Source of the DNA: Calvatia gigantea
Lineage: Eukaryota; Basidiomycota; Agaricomycetes; Agaricales; Lycoperdaceae
NCBI GenBank assembly: GCA_025093985.1
Contig: JACAAK010000006.1
Coordinates: 620,001-684,000, forward strand
Direction: 5' to 3'
Length of the DNA: 64,000 nt
Shown here piece after piece: positions 44,331 through 56,191 of the stretch. Each line of letters opens with the position of its first letter. Positions within the stretch are counted from its first letter, which is position 1. Below the pieces are notes generated by a model. That model saw only the letters and a list, made by a program, of their open reading frames with translations, was not told where the DNA came from and searched no databases. A program made the position numbers and the translations under genes.

Positions 44331-45008
44331 GGAGTTTTATGGTAATCCCTTTCACATCTTTATCAGATTTTATATCTTCATGGTCTTGTGGAGCCAAGTG
44401 ACATATCATGTTAATCTGAAACCATTGTTTTACAGCTGGCATACTTGCTTAGACACTCAGGTCAGTTATACAACCCCAATGTTTCAGTAGCTAATTAGTA
44501 AATTTACAAAGTGCCCCAGACTTCAGAACATGACAGCTCTGATTCCTGAATGGTTATCTTCTGTGTTCTCTGAGCTTCTCATGTGTCTCTACGGTGACCA
44601 ATCATCACTCTAGTGTCATACTGGATTTTCTGTGTGGTTGCGCCATCTTAAGATCCAAAGAATGAGGGGGGAATACAACTTCAATGTAATCATTATTTTT
44701 CAAATATGTTTTAGCAACCATGCTTCTACCACATTGTGTATTTGTGTGGCTGGAAAGTTTGGAATTGACGTGGATACTCTCTGATTGATCTATCTTGCAT
44801 CCGAGTGCTTGGATAGGGGAGTAATTGATTCCCCGAGCGAGCTCTGACCCCCGGAGGTCTCGGAGCAATATGCATGTGACAGTACTTGTGTGTGTGAAGT
44901 CGCTGGTAGCTCATGGTTAAGATCTTTACATATGCCACCCACATTCACACCGCCGCTTGAGAGTCCCCACATTCAACTTCTGAAATCCCTCCTCTGGATT
45001 GGCAGCCA
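44331..45008. other. Intergenic region between divergent F-box genes
   Basis: There is no convincing gene. It should contain the promoters of both F-box genes. A minus-strand frame near 44650-44760 (VAKTYLKNNDYIEVVFPPHSLDL) faintly resembles a Tc1-type DDE end, but lacks the NPIE motif, so I do not call it. Confidence 0.5.
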
Positions 45009-46255
45009 ATGCATCTTAATGCAAAGTCCGAGATACTCCCGCAAGAGTTGTTCAGCCTGATAATCGAATCCGCCAGAGACGACAGACGCACCCTCCTCAA
45101 CCTCTGTCTTGTCTCAAAATCCTTTCTTCCAGATTCGCGGCGCTTTCTTTACCAGAGAGTTGACCTTGGGGGCATACAAGTGGTAAAAGTTGGGTGTGGA
45201 GGATGGGGACTTTCCAATGTCGGCGCTGACAATATCCTCTTCAAGACCTTGGCAAGCACTCCCTGTCTTGCGCACTATGTACGAGAGTTCTCCTATCGCC
45301 CCAGCTGTTATCACGGGGGTGATCGTTTCTGGAGTGCCTTCCGCCAGGCTTTTCACCAAATGGTCAATTTGAAACGCCTTCGGTTGACGTTGATGACTGG
45401 TGACCGTGGCATCCTCAAGGAACTCTGCGGCCATCCTTTCCGGCTTGAAGTATTTATTCTGAAGGATTATCGCTGGGGGCAGGGTGACGATTATAGGACC
45501 CCCTTTCCCTCATTCATATCTTCCCAACCTTACCTCCAGACGCTTGAAGTCCTGTCCCGCGTACCCTCACTCCCAGTGCCTCCACAAAGTTGTCAAAATC
45601 TGACGACATTCATTGGCGACGTCGCTCTTGCACTTCCTCTCCTACGGTCCCATCCAATCACGAATTACGTATGGACCGGAGGACTATACACGTCAACAAG
45701 CTCGGACGGCGAATCAGACTTCTCAAAATTACGTGTCCTTGTCTTTCGCAATTATTTCCCCATAATGGATTGTGCACAATTAACCGACTGTTTGAGATCA
45801 TTAGAAGTGCTTCAAATATCCTTCGACGAGCACTCTGGCATCCTGAGTGGACAGACACTGAAGGTAGGTTAATGATAAAGTTGATGATGATTGCTGACAC
45901 CGGTCGTTAGAGCGCTGCGGGACTTGTATCCAACTTCTCCAGGCTGAAGAAACTACGACTATTGGTATGGGTAGGATTAGATATCAATGGGCAGGATAAT
46001 GAGAGTACAGGGAATAAGATGACGTTTCAAGGAGTTGCGCCATACTTCTTCGAGGACAATGCTGCCTTGGAATATGTATACTACTCCGGCCACAAGTCGT
46101 TGTGCGGACCACACCTACGGTGGGATAGGGGGGAAATGTCGCCAGTCCAGGTGGAAGTGGGTGATTACTCCGATTTTTATAACGTGTTGGAGTTCGACAG
46201 CCGCTGGCTAGATCACTGGGTTATCTCGGGTCTGAGATCAGCAGTGGGAGGATAG
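45009..46255 (+). CDS. F-box protein with leucine-rich-like C-terminus (two exons)
   Basis: Exon 1 is 45009-45863 and exon 2 is 45911-46255, giving 399 residues. The 47-nt intron has GTAGGT at the donor, TGCTGAC as likely branch site and TTAG at the acceptor, a typical basidiomycete size. The F-box-like part is at residues 10-50 (LPQELFSLIIESARDDRRTL). Later segments such as LKRLRLTL, LRVLVFRNYFP and LEVLQISFDE are LRR-like. The protein probably recruits a substrate to an SCF ligase; the substrate is unknown. Without splicing the frame would end four codons later, so the continuation in exon 2 is the support for the intron. Start chosen at the first ATG before the F-box. Confidence 0.75.
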
Positions 46256-46811
46256 TTACTCTCATACCGGATGAAGAACTAGCCAAATTGACGGTTCCAG
46301 TCTTTCGTAGGTTGATGTGTATCTTTCGTTTCTTCCTGTTCCTGTTTCTGTAGCTTCGTGTTTGTTCCGCCGGTTGACCACGGGGGACTGGGGGGGGTCG
46401 CCGGAAGCTGTGTTGAAAAAGCTTGAAAGCTTGAAGCTTGAACGTTTGAACCCTCAATTAAAAGCTGTGTCAATATTTGATTAGGGGTTCCAGTACAAAT
46501 ATACCCTGAGATCGCCACGTTAAGTGGAGGGATTCTGCGAACCTATTCACTTTGACTCACAACTGCCATGATAACTGTGTAGAACTTCTCCCCAATCTCG
46601 CTCACATCCGCGGTTCCCCAAACAATGGTTCCTCGAATACCCGCTTGAATTTGCTGCACACTCATCACCTCACCGTATTTATTTCATCGCAACCCCCCAG
46701 CGGTGAACCCCGCAAATCGCAATACTCACCCACCCCCGCAAACCAACTGCACTTAACCAACGCAAATCAATATTTATTTCCGCAAAGAAACACCAGGACG
46801 ACGCATAGCGC
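46256..46811. other. Intergenic region upstream of the GTPBP-like gene
   Basis: No gene is seen. A short imperfect repeat of GCTTGAA (46418-46450) stands out. The segment 46700-46811 should include the promoter and 5' leader of the gene at 46812. CpG is frequent here, unlike in the flanking elements. Confidence 0.5.
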
Positions 46812-48389
46812 ATGTTTGGCGAATACGAGTCCGAGAGCCCATGCGTTTCATCGCCATGGGATTCGCTAATGTCCAGCCCTCGTTCTCTTTCCCCCTCTAA
46901 ACCCAATGGTCACTGGAATGGAAACCTGGCTGCCAATACCGCTCAGACTCCTGCTTCCCTTCAGCTCCCTACTTCACCTCTCCTTCTCCCTCGCCTCGTT
47001 CCTGAGGATGACTCGGGCAGTATTGAATACAAGCTCCACCTCCTCAATCCTTCTCCTGCCCGATTTACCCGCCTCGTTACTCAACTCAAGTGGCGATTAC
47101 TGGAGGGTGGTGGCCAAGCCTATTACGAACTTGGCGTCGCAGACTCTGGAGACTTGATCGGCCTAGGCAGACAGGAGCTTGAATCCAGCTTGGACACACT
47201 CGAGATGATGGCCGGTGAAATTGGTGCCAGCGTCATCGTGGTCAAGGAGATTGAAGTTCCGGCAGAACTAGCCGCTCGGTATGAAGAAGACGCCAGGTCC
47301 CGTGGCCAGCCCAACACTTGGGGTGACGCACGAGGGAAGAGGGCTCGAAGAGAAAAGGAACTGATGGTGGCCTGCCTTTATGATGACGACCCGGCAACGG
47401 CTTTCTCGATGTCACCTACCTCGACCACCAACACTGAGACCGAAGAAGGTTCCAGCGTCATGGGTGACCGTGGCAACGAAGAGCTGCAGCGACCCACGGC
47501 TTCATGTCACGTCATACCTGATCATGCAGACCCTACGGCTATGTTTACTATTGACCTGGAGTTAAAACTCGACCCAGCTGATGCAGCTGGCGCTTCGGAA
47601 ACTGACGATGACAAGCTCCCCCCACCACCCCTCCAGTATATCATCGATCTCGAAATATCATCGGTATATAAACCTCGCCCGATGTGGAAGAGATTCCATC
47701 ATATCCACCCCGGCCACCACCATCATCAAAACGGTTCGGGCCGTTCAATGGGGAAGAAGGGGAAGAAAGTGAAGGAAAAGGATAAGCAACACCTTCACCA
47801 CAACACTCGTGCGCAGAAGGATTCTCCCACCATAAATGGTGACAGCTCTGCTCCTACGAATAAGGCCTCGTCAAGGAGGCAGGCAAGGGACAGAAGGCGC
47901 GAGGAACGGAAACAAACACTGCTTGCCCGTGCTGCACATGGTGCTACTGAAGCTACTGCTACCGGCCCTACCCCAGTCACTACCTCCAAACTCGCGGAAA
48001 ACGCGGTTGAAACTCTCGCCGAGCAATTAGAGGCGCTGCTCTTCTTCGGCGAACCGAACACCTCTCAGGCACCCAATGACACAATCATCTCCATACCTAG
48101 CCTCAGCACGACTCCAGACAGTTCAAACGTTACGATGGTGAACACGCCTCCGGCAGACGGAATTGATCATCGGACAGCTAATAATCAGGACATCACTGGT
48201 GGGCCCGTTTATATTGAAGATGACGATGAAGAGGTGTTCGGTTCGCCAATAATGCCGACTTCGGCTTCCAAATCCACAGAGGTTCTTAACGCTAAAACGG
48301 ACACGAAATTAATTATTGAGGTCCTTATAGTGAAGAAAATGTCTACGGGGGAGGGGTTCCTGGACTTTGAAGGGTTCTCTTTCCTTTAA
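46812..48389 (+). CDS. GTPBP1/GTPBP2-like N-terminal domain protein, no GTPase domain
   Basis: The 525-residue frame has no introns. Residues 70-150 (EYKLHLLNP ... RLVTQLKWRLLEGGGQAYYELGV ... LIGLGRQELESSL) resemble the conserved N-terminal region of the GTPBP1/2 family of elongation-factor-like GTPases. In that family a G domain with GNVDAGKST follows. Here residues 290-400 are a His-rich (HHIHPGHHHHQ) and Lys/Arg-rich low-complexity segment. The frame ends EVLIVKKMSTGEGFLDFEG... with TAA, and no GNVDAGKST is seen in the next 1.2 kb. It may be a truncated duplicate or a lineage-specific short form. The family assignment rests on recognition by eye. Confidence 0.6.
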   Translation: MFGEYESESPCVSSPWDSLMSSPRSLSPSKPNGHWNGNLAANTAQTPASLQLPTSPLLLPRLVPEDDSGSIEYKLHLLNPSPARFTRLVTQLKWRLLEGGGQAYYELGVADSGDLIGLGRQELESSLDTLEMMAGEIGASVIVVKEIEVPAELAARYEEDARSRGQPNTWGDARGKRARREKELMVACLYDDDPATAFSMSPTSTTNTETEEGSSVMGDRGNEELQRPTASCHVIPDHADPTAMFTIDLELKLDPADAAGASETDDDKLPPPPLQYIIDLEISSVYKPRPMWKRFHHIHPGHHHHQNGSGRSMGKKGKKVKEKDKQHLHHNTRAQKDSPTINGDSSAPTNKASSRRQARDRRREERKQTLLARAAHGATEATATGPTPVTTSKLAENAVETLAEQLEALLFFGEPNTSQAPNDTIISIPSLSTTPDSSNVTMVNTPPADGIDHRTANNQDITGGPVYIEDDDEEVFGSPIMPTSASKSTEVLNAKTDTKLIIEVLIVKKMSTGEGFLDFEGFSFL

Positions 48390-49639
48390 AGCGTCCCCGC
48401 CGTTACCCACCTCCTGGCAAACGCTGGCTGTAAATATTGTATGTCACGCTTATCACTGGATCCTTAATTCATTCCTGTATTTCAGAAAGTCCATGTATTT
48501 ATGTATTCATGAGCACATGGCGACGGACTCCTTAATATAGTTTTCACTTCCAAACACAATTGATGACTTTCGAGAGCCCAACCTCCTTCTTCACGAGCCC
48601 GGACCCCGTCTCTCCCGATACATCGTGCCAAACACGAAACGAAAAAGACATACACAAGCAAGATTTGCGACCGATCCAGCCGTGATTAATCTGACCCGCG
48701 GAAGACCGAAAATATGTCCGCCAGCCCCCGGACTACACGTATTGCCAGCTAAGAAACTCTTATCATCAACTCGATGTTCAACGTTTATTCAACCTGACCA
48801 AACTTTCAAAGCCAATGTCCGGAATGTCCTAGATTTGGCAGCGCTTTACGACCTAGCCTGCGATTCTTCACTCGATGCTGCTTAACCGCCTTCCCCGAAA
48901 AGTAAGTCACAGCCATCTTGCCTCGCCCATTGGCATGCGCCTGTACGAGTTGGCTCTTTTTTGGTAAAGAGGTAGTGATAATTTCATGGCAGCGTTCAGC
49001 AGGCGGAGCACGAATGATGAAGGTGGCTAGCGACCGATGGCTGAGAATGCACATCTTCGGAGGATATAGGCAGGACCGAAATATCAAAACCGCGCCAAGC
49101 ACTCTCCAAGACTCCATGTACAACCATAGAGTCTTTGAAAATACATAGCCCGCTTCGGTCTATTCGAACTCAATGCGATATGGATTAGACTCAGGCAAGA
49201 TTGGAACATGTCACGGCATCACCATAGCTGCTTGGCCACATGAGATCACTGGATGCTGCGTGCACATGTCATAACGGAGGGCTCACCCATACCAACGCTA
49301 CCTGTAATGTATTGGACGCCTTTCAGTTTCGCTCAGGCGAGCCTGAAAGTGTGAACGGGCTCCCGGACAATCCAAAATGTCCACTGCGGATGCGTTCTCA
49401 TAGGCGAAACTTCTCAAGAGCTCTCAGGTGGCCAAGCTAACCTCAACAGGGCACTGATACAATACATGCCACACCCAATTAGTCAATGATGATGAAAGTA
49501 CGGGTAGAGGCAACCACGATGGGGCCCGACAAAATCTGTACACCATACACATCATAGCAAGTCAATTCAAGCAGTACAGTAACACAAGTTTCACAGAGGA
49601 TATTACAATTTCGAGTTCAATTTCATACGGACCATTCAC
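48390..49639. other. Intergenic region with short uncharacterised frames
   Basis: The first ~150 bp look like the 3' untranslated region of the GTPBP-like gene. An 86-codon plus-strand frame at 48625-48885 (MPNTKRKRHTQARF ...) and an overlapping 105-codon minus-strand frame at 48806-49123 are open, but neither shows a family motif. I would not treat either as a gene without expression evidence. No mobile element is recognised. Confidence 0.45.
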
Positions 49640-50109
49640 TCAGTCATAAAGCAAACTGGAAAAACATCTGGGAGCAACAAATTTGAGTGTGACGACAGTG
49701 GTAGCTTGAGTGCTGACTGTGCTGTGCTTTAATTCGGGTGGGCTAAAGAAATGATGGGGTAAGTAACATGCACATGAGAGAACAAAATAGAGAACAAAGG
49801 GACTTACGAAGATGATGCTCAAGGATAATATTGGTAAATTTCTCCCTCTTACTGTCACTATATGGCCCATCTCCCAATTTCCCAATGGCACTCTCCACAT
49901 TCTCCTTGATTCCCATTTCAATATACAACCCATAAGCCTTTTTGAAGGCATTGATAAAAATCTTGTGCTTGGACTCTTCAGACTTGTACTAGAATGAATT
50001 CTCAGCACAAATAATGATTGCTTTTTAATGCCAAAAGGTAAGAGAAAGTGGTGAGGATAAACATTGTGAAGGTGGAGAGGGTGAACCAACCAGCAACCAG
50101 AAAATATGA
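49640..50109 (-). pseudogene. Fragment of an uncharacterised intron-containing gene
   Basis: A coherent exon-like stretch at about 49810-49995 (minus) encodes KHKIFINAFKKAYGLYIEMG, then IKENVESAIGKLGDGPYSDS and REKFTNIILEHHL. It is preceded by a CATTCTAG acceptor and followed by a GTAAGT donor. A second exon may follow after TTTCTTTAG near 49745. Upstream the sequence runs into a family B LTR remnant at 50110, so the gene is cut off at its 5' side. I do not recognise the family. A 160-codon frame crosses the region but reads the exon out of phase. Confidence 0.45.
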
Positions 50110-51112
50110 TAGACTGAACCAACGTAGTGGTACGGGGTGAGATTCAACACTCCTCCTCACTTGAAGGGGGGAAGATTAACGCTTCAATAATCTAGCGGTA
50201 TTGAAACCAAAGCTTAGACATTGGAATCTTCAACAAAAGAGCAGCAAAGCCGAACATCAAATGTCGGAGTCATCAACAATCATGTGGATTTAACCAGCTT
50301 TTGAAGGTTGGAAAAGAATTCCTGTAGCGGAGAGGAATTGATGCTAGCATTTGCTATGATGGCCATAAAGGATGCAACGACAATTGCTTTGAGCTATCAA
50401 ATGTCCTTTAACTCACTTTAAACTCCTGCGACTAACTCACTGCGACTTTCATCTAAGAGTAGGAGTAGGAAAGCCTAAAGAGGCTCCTCCAGAAATTGTA
50501 AACAGCAATTCTTTTGAAGCGTTTAACAAATCTGTTTTTCCACGTAGGTGCGAAATGCAGAAAACCATTTTGCTGATGCAAATTCCTAAGTGATAAATCA
50601 CCAGTCGCTAATCCAGCGTGCGATCTATTGTGAGATCAGGAAAGTGGCAGTACTAAGCCAGTGTAACCAAGGCTGTCACTTTGTGGTTATATAGATCAAT
50701 CAGCCGCGGCAGTCCTATGAGCCAGCAGAGCGATGATGCTACAAGCCTTGTTTTGATTTTGACTCAAACAAATTCCAAATTAATGGATTTGCAAATGGAA
50801 GTGGTCTCATGCAATTTTCCTCCAAGCAAAAGGCATTTTGGCCGATGCGGATTAAGGATTCAGTCCCAAGGAATGCATACACACTTTTTGTTATTTCCCA
50901 TCAACTCTGAAAAGGAGGGAGGAACGATTAAGTCCCTTATTTGTTTTTCCATACAACTCCGAAGAGGTGGAAGGATCTTGAAATTGACCCTACATATTTT
51001 TCCAGACTCTCAAATTGAGGCGGATGGATAAATTCCATGTAGATGTTTTACTGTTGACTCGTGAAGAGGCAGAAGGTTACATTCAAAACCTATGAAGTTT
51101 TTCCTCAATCTA
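50110..51112 (-). mobile_element. Family B fragment, copy 3
   Basis: Only the last 40 bp of an LTR (50110-50149) and the 3' ~960 bp of the interior remain, read on the minus strand. The polypurine tract, the 3' relic and five units of the ~50-bp array (to 51112) align with copy 2 over 14796-15760. Both ends are broken, with no target duplication. Confidence 0.85.
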
Positions 51113-51129
51113 TCTTACTGTCAGTAAAT

Positions 51130-51315
51130 CCTTATCTGCTATCAGTCTATGTCAGTCTACTCAGTTTTATAATCAGCCTATATTATATTATCCTTATCTG
51201 CTATCAGTCCATGTCAGTCTACTCAGTTTTATAATCAGCCTATATTATATTATCCTTATCTGCTATTACCCAGTGTTAGTCTACTCAATTTTATAATTAG
51301 CCTATGTTATTAGAT
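51130..51315. repeat. 62-bp tandem repeat, three units
   Basis: Units start at 51130, 51192 and 51254 with CCTTATCTGCTAT and contain GTCAGTCTACTCAGTTTTAT. The first two are nearly identical; the third is worn. The array lies between the family B fragment and the gypsy-2 LTR. Confidence 0.88.
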
Positions 51316-51449
51316 TCATATCTTAGTGTTATCAATTTCCCCAACTGTAACCTGACCAGTGTATATATGAATGTATCTTTCTCCTAATACTGTGTCCCTA
51401 AAGATACTTCCCAAGTGGTTGTTCTAGAAGTGTTGGAATCACCAGTGTT

Positions 51450-51756
51450 TGTTGTGAATTTTCACCGGTCACATCGCATTCTCTATATTCGTCTACATTC
51501 CTACCTCCTGTGTACCTGTTTCACCTATTCCTGTCTGCGTGATTCCTGAGCTCTGACTCATAACTACTATACCATAGATATTGGACGTTTCATGTAGTTA
51601 TCTCCATCCATTCAACTGGATGGTCCTTTTGTATTTAAGCGTACATACATGCTCCTGTATTCGGTACACTTAACCACTTAGTTCCTCTCCCCTTACTCAC
51701 CCTCAAGTCTTAGCCTAAGTTGCAACCTGAGGTTAACTCAGACTAAGGTCGTAACA
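51450..51756 (+). repeat. LTR-D, 5' LTR of gypsy-2 (307 bp)
   Basis: Ends are TGTTGTGAATTTTC and GGTCGTAACA. Two reverse solo-like copies lie at 42123-42426 and 42923-43220. The next bases, TTTGGTTAAGCATCC, should include the primer site, but I could not assign a tRNA. Confidence 0.82.
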
Positions 51757-51835
51757 TTTGGTTAAGCATCCCCACCTTACCTTGCAAGGAGTAGGCTGAA
51801 ACAGGCCTGAACAGAAGCAACCCAGGAGCTAGTAT

Positions 51836-52951
51836 ATGAGCTCGAACTCAGACGAATACAGAGAACCAAACCTCGAAGTCACTGACAACGAATCAGAAAC
51901 ATCAGATGAAGAAGAAACAGGGAACCCCAAAGTACCTGAAGAAATACACAATGAACCCGGAGCAAACCCAGCAGAAGAAGAAGTGTTATCAGAACTTCTA
52001 AATGAACTTGACCTAGTAGAGGAAGAGATAGCACATCAGGAGAAATCAGATGAATCAAGCTCGGACGAAACAGAATCAGAAACTGACTCCAATATGACCA
52101 ACAATGCAGTAGTACCCGTGACAATATCCAGTGGAAAAGGCCTAGTACCAGACCCAGGATTCTTCGATGGCACCCATACCAAGTTCAACGACTGGTGGAG
52201 AGCAATGACACTCTTCATGAAATTCAACAAGATAGTCTCGGTAGACGATAAAGCCATAGCCATCTTAGCTAGACTGCGAGGAGGAACTGCAGGAGCATAT
52301 GCAGCCATGAGAGCACCAGCTATCCTAGAATCTGAGGATTCAGTGGACTGGAAGGTCTTCTCCGAAGAATTTAGAAGAACCTTCTCAGATGATGCCTCAA
52401 ACAGCAAAGCCGAATGGCAAATTGAAAAGTTCAGACAAGGAAACTGAAACACCGCCGACTACTTGATCGAATTCGAGGTGCTAAAAAGCAAGGCCAAGAC
52501 TGACAGCAAGTACGCTATGTTCCTACTTAGAAAGAATGCCCAACAAGACATCATACATACGATCACAGGCTATCCACCCTCAGCTAGGCCAGACACATAT
52601 GCAGAATGGAAAGAAGCCATATTGTCCATCGGACAAGGATATGAGGCATCCGAATACCAAGGAGACAGAAAAATGAACACTGGCACCACTTATGGGGGAA
52701 TGGGTGAACCCATGGAGATAGGAAGCAGACAACATGTCTTCAACAACAAAGGAAAACCCAAGTGCTACAACTGTGGCATTTTTGGCCACATCGCCAAAGA
52801 CTGCAAAAAACCCAAGGGATTAATATGCTACAACTGCAGAAAAAAGGGGCACATAGCCAAAGCCTGTACCGCACCCAAGAAAATCCAAGTCCAGGGAGTA
52901 GAGGAAGCTACCAATGAAGAAGAAAAGGATTTTTCCAAAGACTCTGAGTAG
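51836..52951 (+). pseudogene. Gypsy-2 gag
   Basis: The frame starts MSSNSDEYREPN and ends in TAG at 52949-52951 (371 codons). It is interrupted only by TGA at 52445-52447, between QGN and [10 protein letters not shown]. Residues 1-85 are acidic. The gag core follows (FFDGTHTKFNDWWRAM ... AILARLRGGTAGAYAAM). Two zinc knuckles are intact: [14 protein letters not shown] and [14 protein letters not shown], near 52760-52870. Gag forms the particle and binds RNA. The TGA fits CGA (Arg) mutated at a CpG; otherwise the gene looks functional. Pol overlaps in another frame (-1), so ribosomal frameshifting near the gag end is likely. Confidence 0.85.
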
Positions 52952-55641
52952 GCGCTACCTCGAGAGTCAAAAAACTTGTATTTAGGATATCAGACAAATT
53001 CTACACAATTCCTCAGAGAAGAAAGCACAAACTGAATCTAAAAGGAAAAATACAAACGGCAGGAAAGGAGATAACAGTCAACACCATTGTAGACTCAGGG
53101 TGCACAACCAGCAGCATCAGCAAAAAACTAGTAGACAAAGAAAGACTCCCTACCTGGAAATTGGAACGACAAATCATGGTACTAAATACAGACAGAACAC
53201 CCAACCAAGGTGGAAAAGTAACAGAAACCATGACAATCAACATCAACATCCAGGGACATAAAGAACAAATCAAGGCCTCTGTTGTACAACTACAAGACAG
53301 AGTGGAAATCTTTCTAGGACATGATTGGCTGGTCAAACATAACCCGGAGGTAGACTGGAACAACGGAGAAATTAAGTTCACCCAGTGTCCACCAGACTGC
53401 CAATTTCCCCACCAGAACATTGCTATCACTGAAAAACTGTGAAGTATAATGGCCACAGAAGACCTATGGGAAGAAGAAGACAAACCGGACCCGACTAAAC
53501 TGGAGGACCTGCCAGACTACGTACAACCATTCACACACTTATTCAACAAGATGATGTTCGACAAACTCCCAGAATGAACTGAATGGGACCACGAGATAGT
53601 CCTAACGGAAGATGCCCCAAAAGAAATAAGTGTGGGAACATACAACATGACAGTCAAAGAACAGGATGAACTCAAGTCATTCATCAAGGAAAACCTAGAA
53701 TCAGGACGAATACGACCATCAAAATCCCCATATGCAGTGCCAACATTCTTTATCCCGAAGAAAGACAGGTCCAAAAGGCTGATCCAGGATTATAGACAGC
53801 TAAACAACGTGGTCGTCAAAGATAAAACTCTGTTGCCAAGAATTGGCGAAGTAATTGACAAACTTGGGAAAGCCAAATACTTCAACAAACTGGACATCAT
53901 CTGGGGATACAACAATATCAGGATCAAAGAGGGAGATGAATGGAAGGCAGCCTTCCTCACCAATAAAGGGCTCTTCGAACCTACAGTCATATACTTTGGT
54001 CTAAGCAACTCACCAGGAACATTCTCCAGAATGATGACAAGCATCTTCCGTGACCTCCTACAAAACGGAGACATTGTAAATTACATGGATGACTTTGCCA
54101 TCCCAGGAGACACTAAGGAGCAACTAAAGGAACGGACAGTACGATTCCTGGAACGAGCAGCCCAGTATAATCTATGCTTCAAATGGACCAAGTGTATTTT
54201 TGATGTGGAAGAAATCCCCATGCTAGAAGTTAAAGTAGGACATGGACAAATCGAAATGGAAGAAGACAAAGTAAAATCGGTATGAGAATGGCCTGAACCC
54301 AAAAACACCAAGGGAGTAGAGAGGTTCCTAGGGTTCACAAACTATTATCGATGCTTTATCAAAAACTTTAGCATGATTGCGGGGCCTCTAAACAAGCTCA
54401 AAGGAGCAGCCACATGGGAATGGACGCAAGAGCACCAGGACTCATTCAATCAACTCAAGAAATGCATCACTGAGGAACCGGTCCTGATGCTACCACAAAG
54501 GCATGGCCAATTCAGAGTAGAAGTCGATGCATCAGATTATGCATTAGAAGGGGTACTCTCACAGCTACAAGAAGAAAAATGGCATCCCATTGCCTTCACA
54601 TCACGAACCCTGTCACCGGCAGAACAGAACTATGAAATATACAACAAGGAACTGCTGGCCATTGTCCATGCCCTAAAAGAATGGAGACATTACCTCCTAG
54701 ATGCTGAAGAACGATTCGAAATCTGGACAGACCATGAGAACCTGAAGTATTACTGAGAACCACAAAAACTAAACGGGCGACAAGCATGGTGGTATCTGTG
54801 ACTACAAGACTATGACTTCACGCTACGACATGTACTAGGGAAAACAAACACAAAAGCCGACCTTCTGTCCCGCATCTACCAAATGCCAGAAGAACAAGAA
54901 GATAAACTAGTCACCATGATTCGAGAAAGCTGGCTACAGACAGAGGGCACAGACAGCACAGTACTCCTACAAGTGGAACTATTCATTGAACCAAACTTCC
55001 TAGAGTGAATTTGAAACCGGACCCAGTGGGAAACAGTAGTCCTAACTGAGCTGAAGAAGCAAGGATCCCAGCTCACCGAGGACGGTGGAATAATTTACAA
55101 GCAGAATAGTGCATACATTCCACCTGATCAGAAACTATGAGAGGAAGTCCTAATACAGTACCATGACACTCCAGACGCAGGACACCCAGGACAACACAGG
55201 ATGACAGAATTAATCAGCTGAGACTACTGGTGGCCATCAATACAAAAAGACATCAAGAAGTATATCTGGGGATGTCAAACCTGTCAAAAAGCCAAGTCTA
55301 GAACGACACCACTCAAATCGCCACTACATCCCCTTCCGATATCAAATGGGCCCTGGGAAGAAATTAGTATCGACATGATCGGACCACTGCCAGAGTCTAA
55401 AGGAAAAGACGCAATACTAGTCATTGTGGACCACTTCACAAAAATAATATGACTCTCAGTGACAACTACAGATGCATCGTCTAAAGACGTTGCAAGGATA
55501 TACTGGGATGAAATATGGAAGCTACATGGACTGCCGAGGAAAGTGCTTAGTGACCAAGGACCTCAATTCACATCAGAATTCACCAAGGAGCTGTTCAAAG
55601 GGCTCGGCATCGAATGAAATCTATCAACTACATATCACCCG
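52951..55641 (+). pseudogene. Gypsy-2 pol, first part: protease, RT, RNase H, integrase N-terminal and core
   Basis: Protease has IVDSGCTTSSIS (near 53086). RT (53632-54285) has LDIIWGYNNIRI and an intact YMDD (NYMDDFAIPGD, near 54081). RNase H has VDASDYA and EWRHYL. Integrase has a zinc-type GCQTCQKAK, DMIGPLPESKGKDAILVIVDHFTK, and LSDQGPQF. The frame is broken by twelve TGAs (for example 53440, 53575, 54283, 54754, 54799, 55219, 55450, 55615). Most stand where relatives have Arg, as in YY-stop-EPQKLN, LIS-stop-DYWWP and KII-stop-LSV. Trp also replaces Arg in RQAWWYL, another CpG product. At 55642-55646 the target duplication of family B copy 4 starts, within HPQT. Confidence 0.88.
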
Positions 55642-55646
55642 CAAAC

Positions 55647-56191
55647 TGTTGAATCTCACTCCGTACCACTACATTGGTTCAGTCTATTTATAGCTGAAAT
55701 GGGGTTCGAGTATTTCACCTTCAGAGGGTCGATAATAATGGACCATCACAGACTACATACACAGTAGTTGTACCGCCCTTCTGGTAGTTGGTTATACCCT
55801 CCGCATGGAACCTTCTAGTACATGTGTCATACACAGTATGCTCCGATTATGCTACTGGTAGTTAGACCTCACCCGTATAAGGGTCCAGAGTGCACAGACC
55901 AGGGATATTAGTATATATACCCTTATATAGCATTGTAGTATGTAGGCCTTTTGGCTATGCCCTTTGGCATAAGACACTATGTCTTCTCTGCTCTACACTA
56001 GCTTCTCTAAGCATTGCTTCCCCTCTCCTCAAGACTCTCTGAGTACGCTGGTATAAGCAGGACTATGTCTGCTACCATGCACCTCTCCTACTGGAACATC
56101 TCCCAGATGAATACAACTACCCTCCACCACTGACGCCTACATGCTTAGGTAGTGTGAACTTATATTGGGATGTCTACTCGTTCTCTCAACA
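55647..56191 (+). repeat. 5' LTR of family B copy 4
   Basis: It begins TGTTGAATCTCACTCCG and ends CTCTCAACA. Its partner is 61853-62397. Confidence 0.93.

Noticed and set aside
44605..44868. A possible Tc1-type transposase remnant (YLKNNDYIEVVFPPHSLDL).
   Set aside because: Only about 20 residues resemble the family, the NPIE motif is absent and no terminal repeats are seen.
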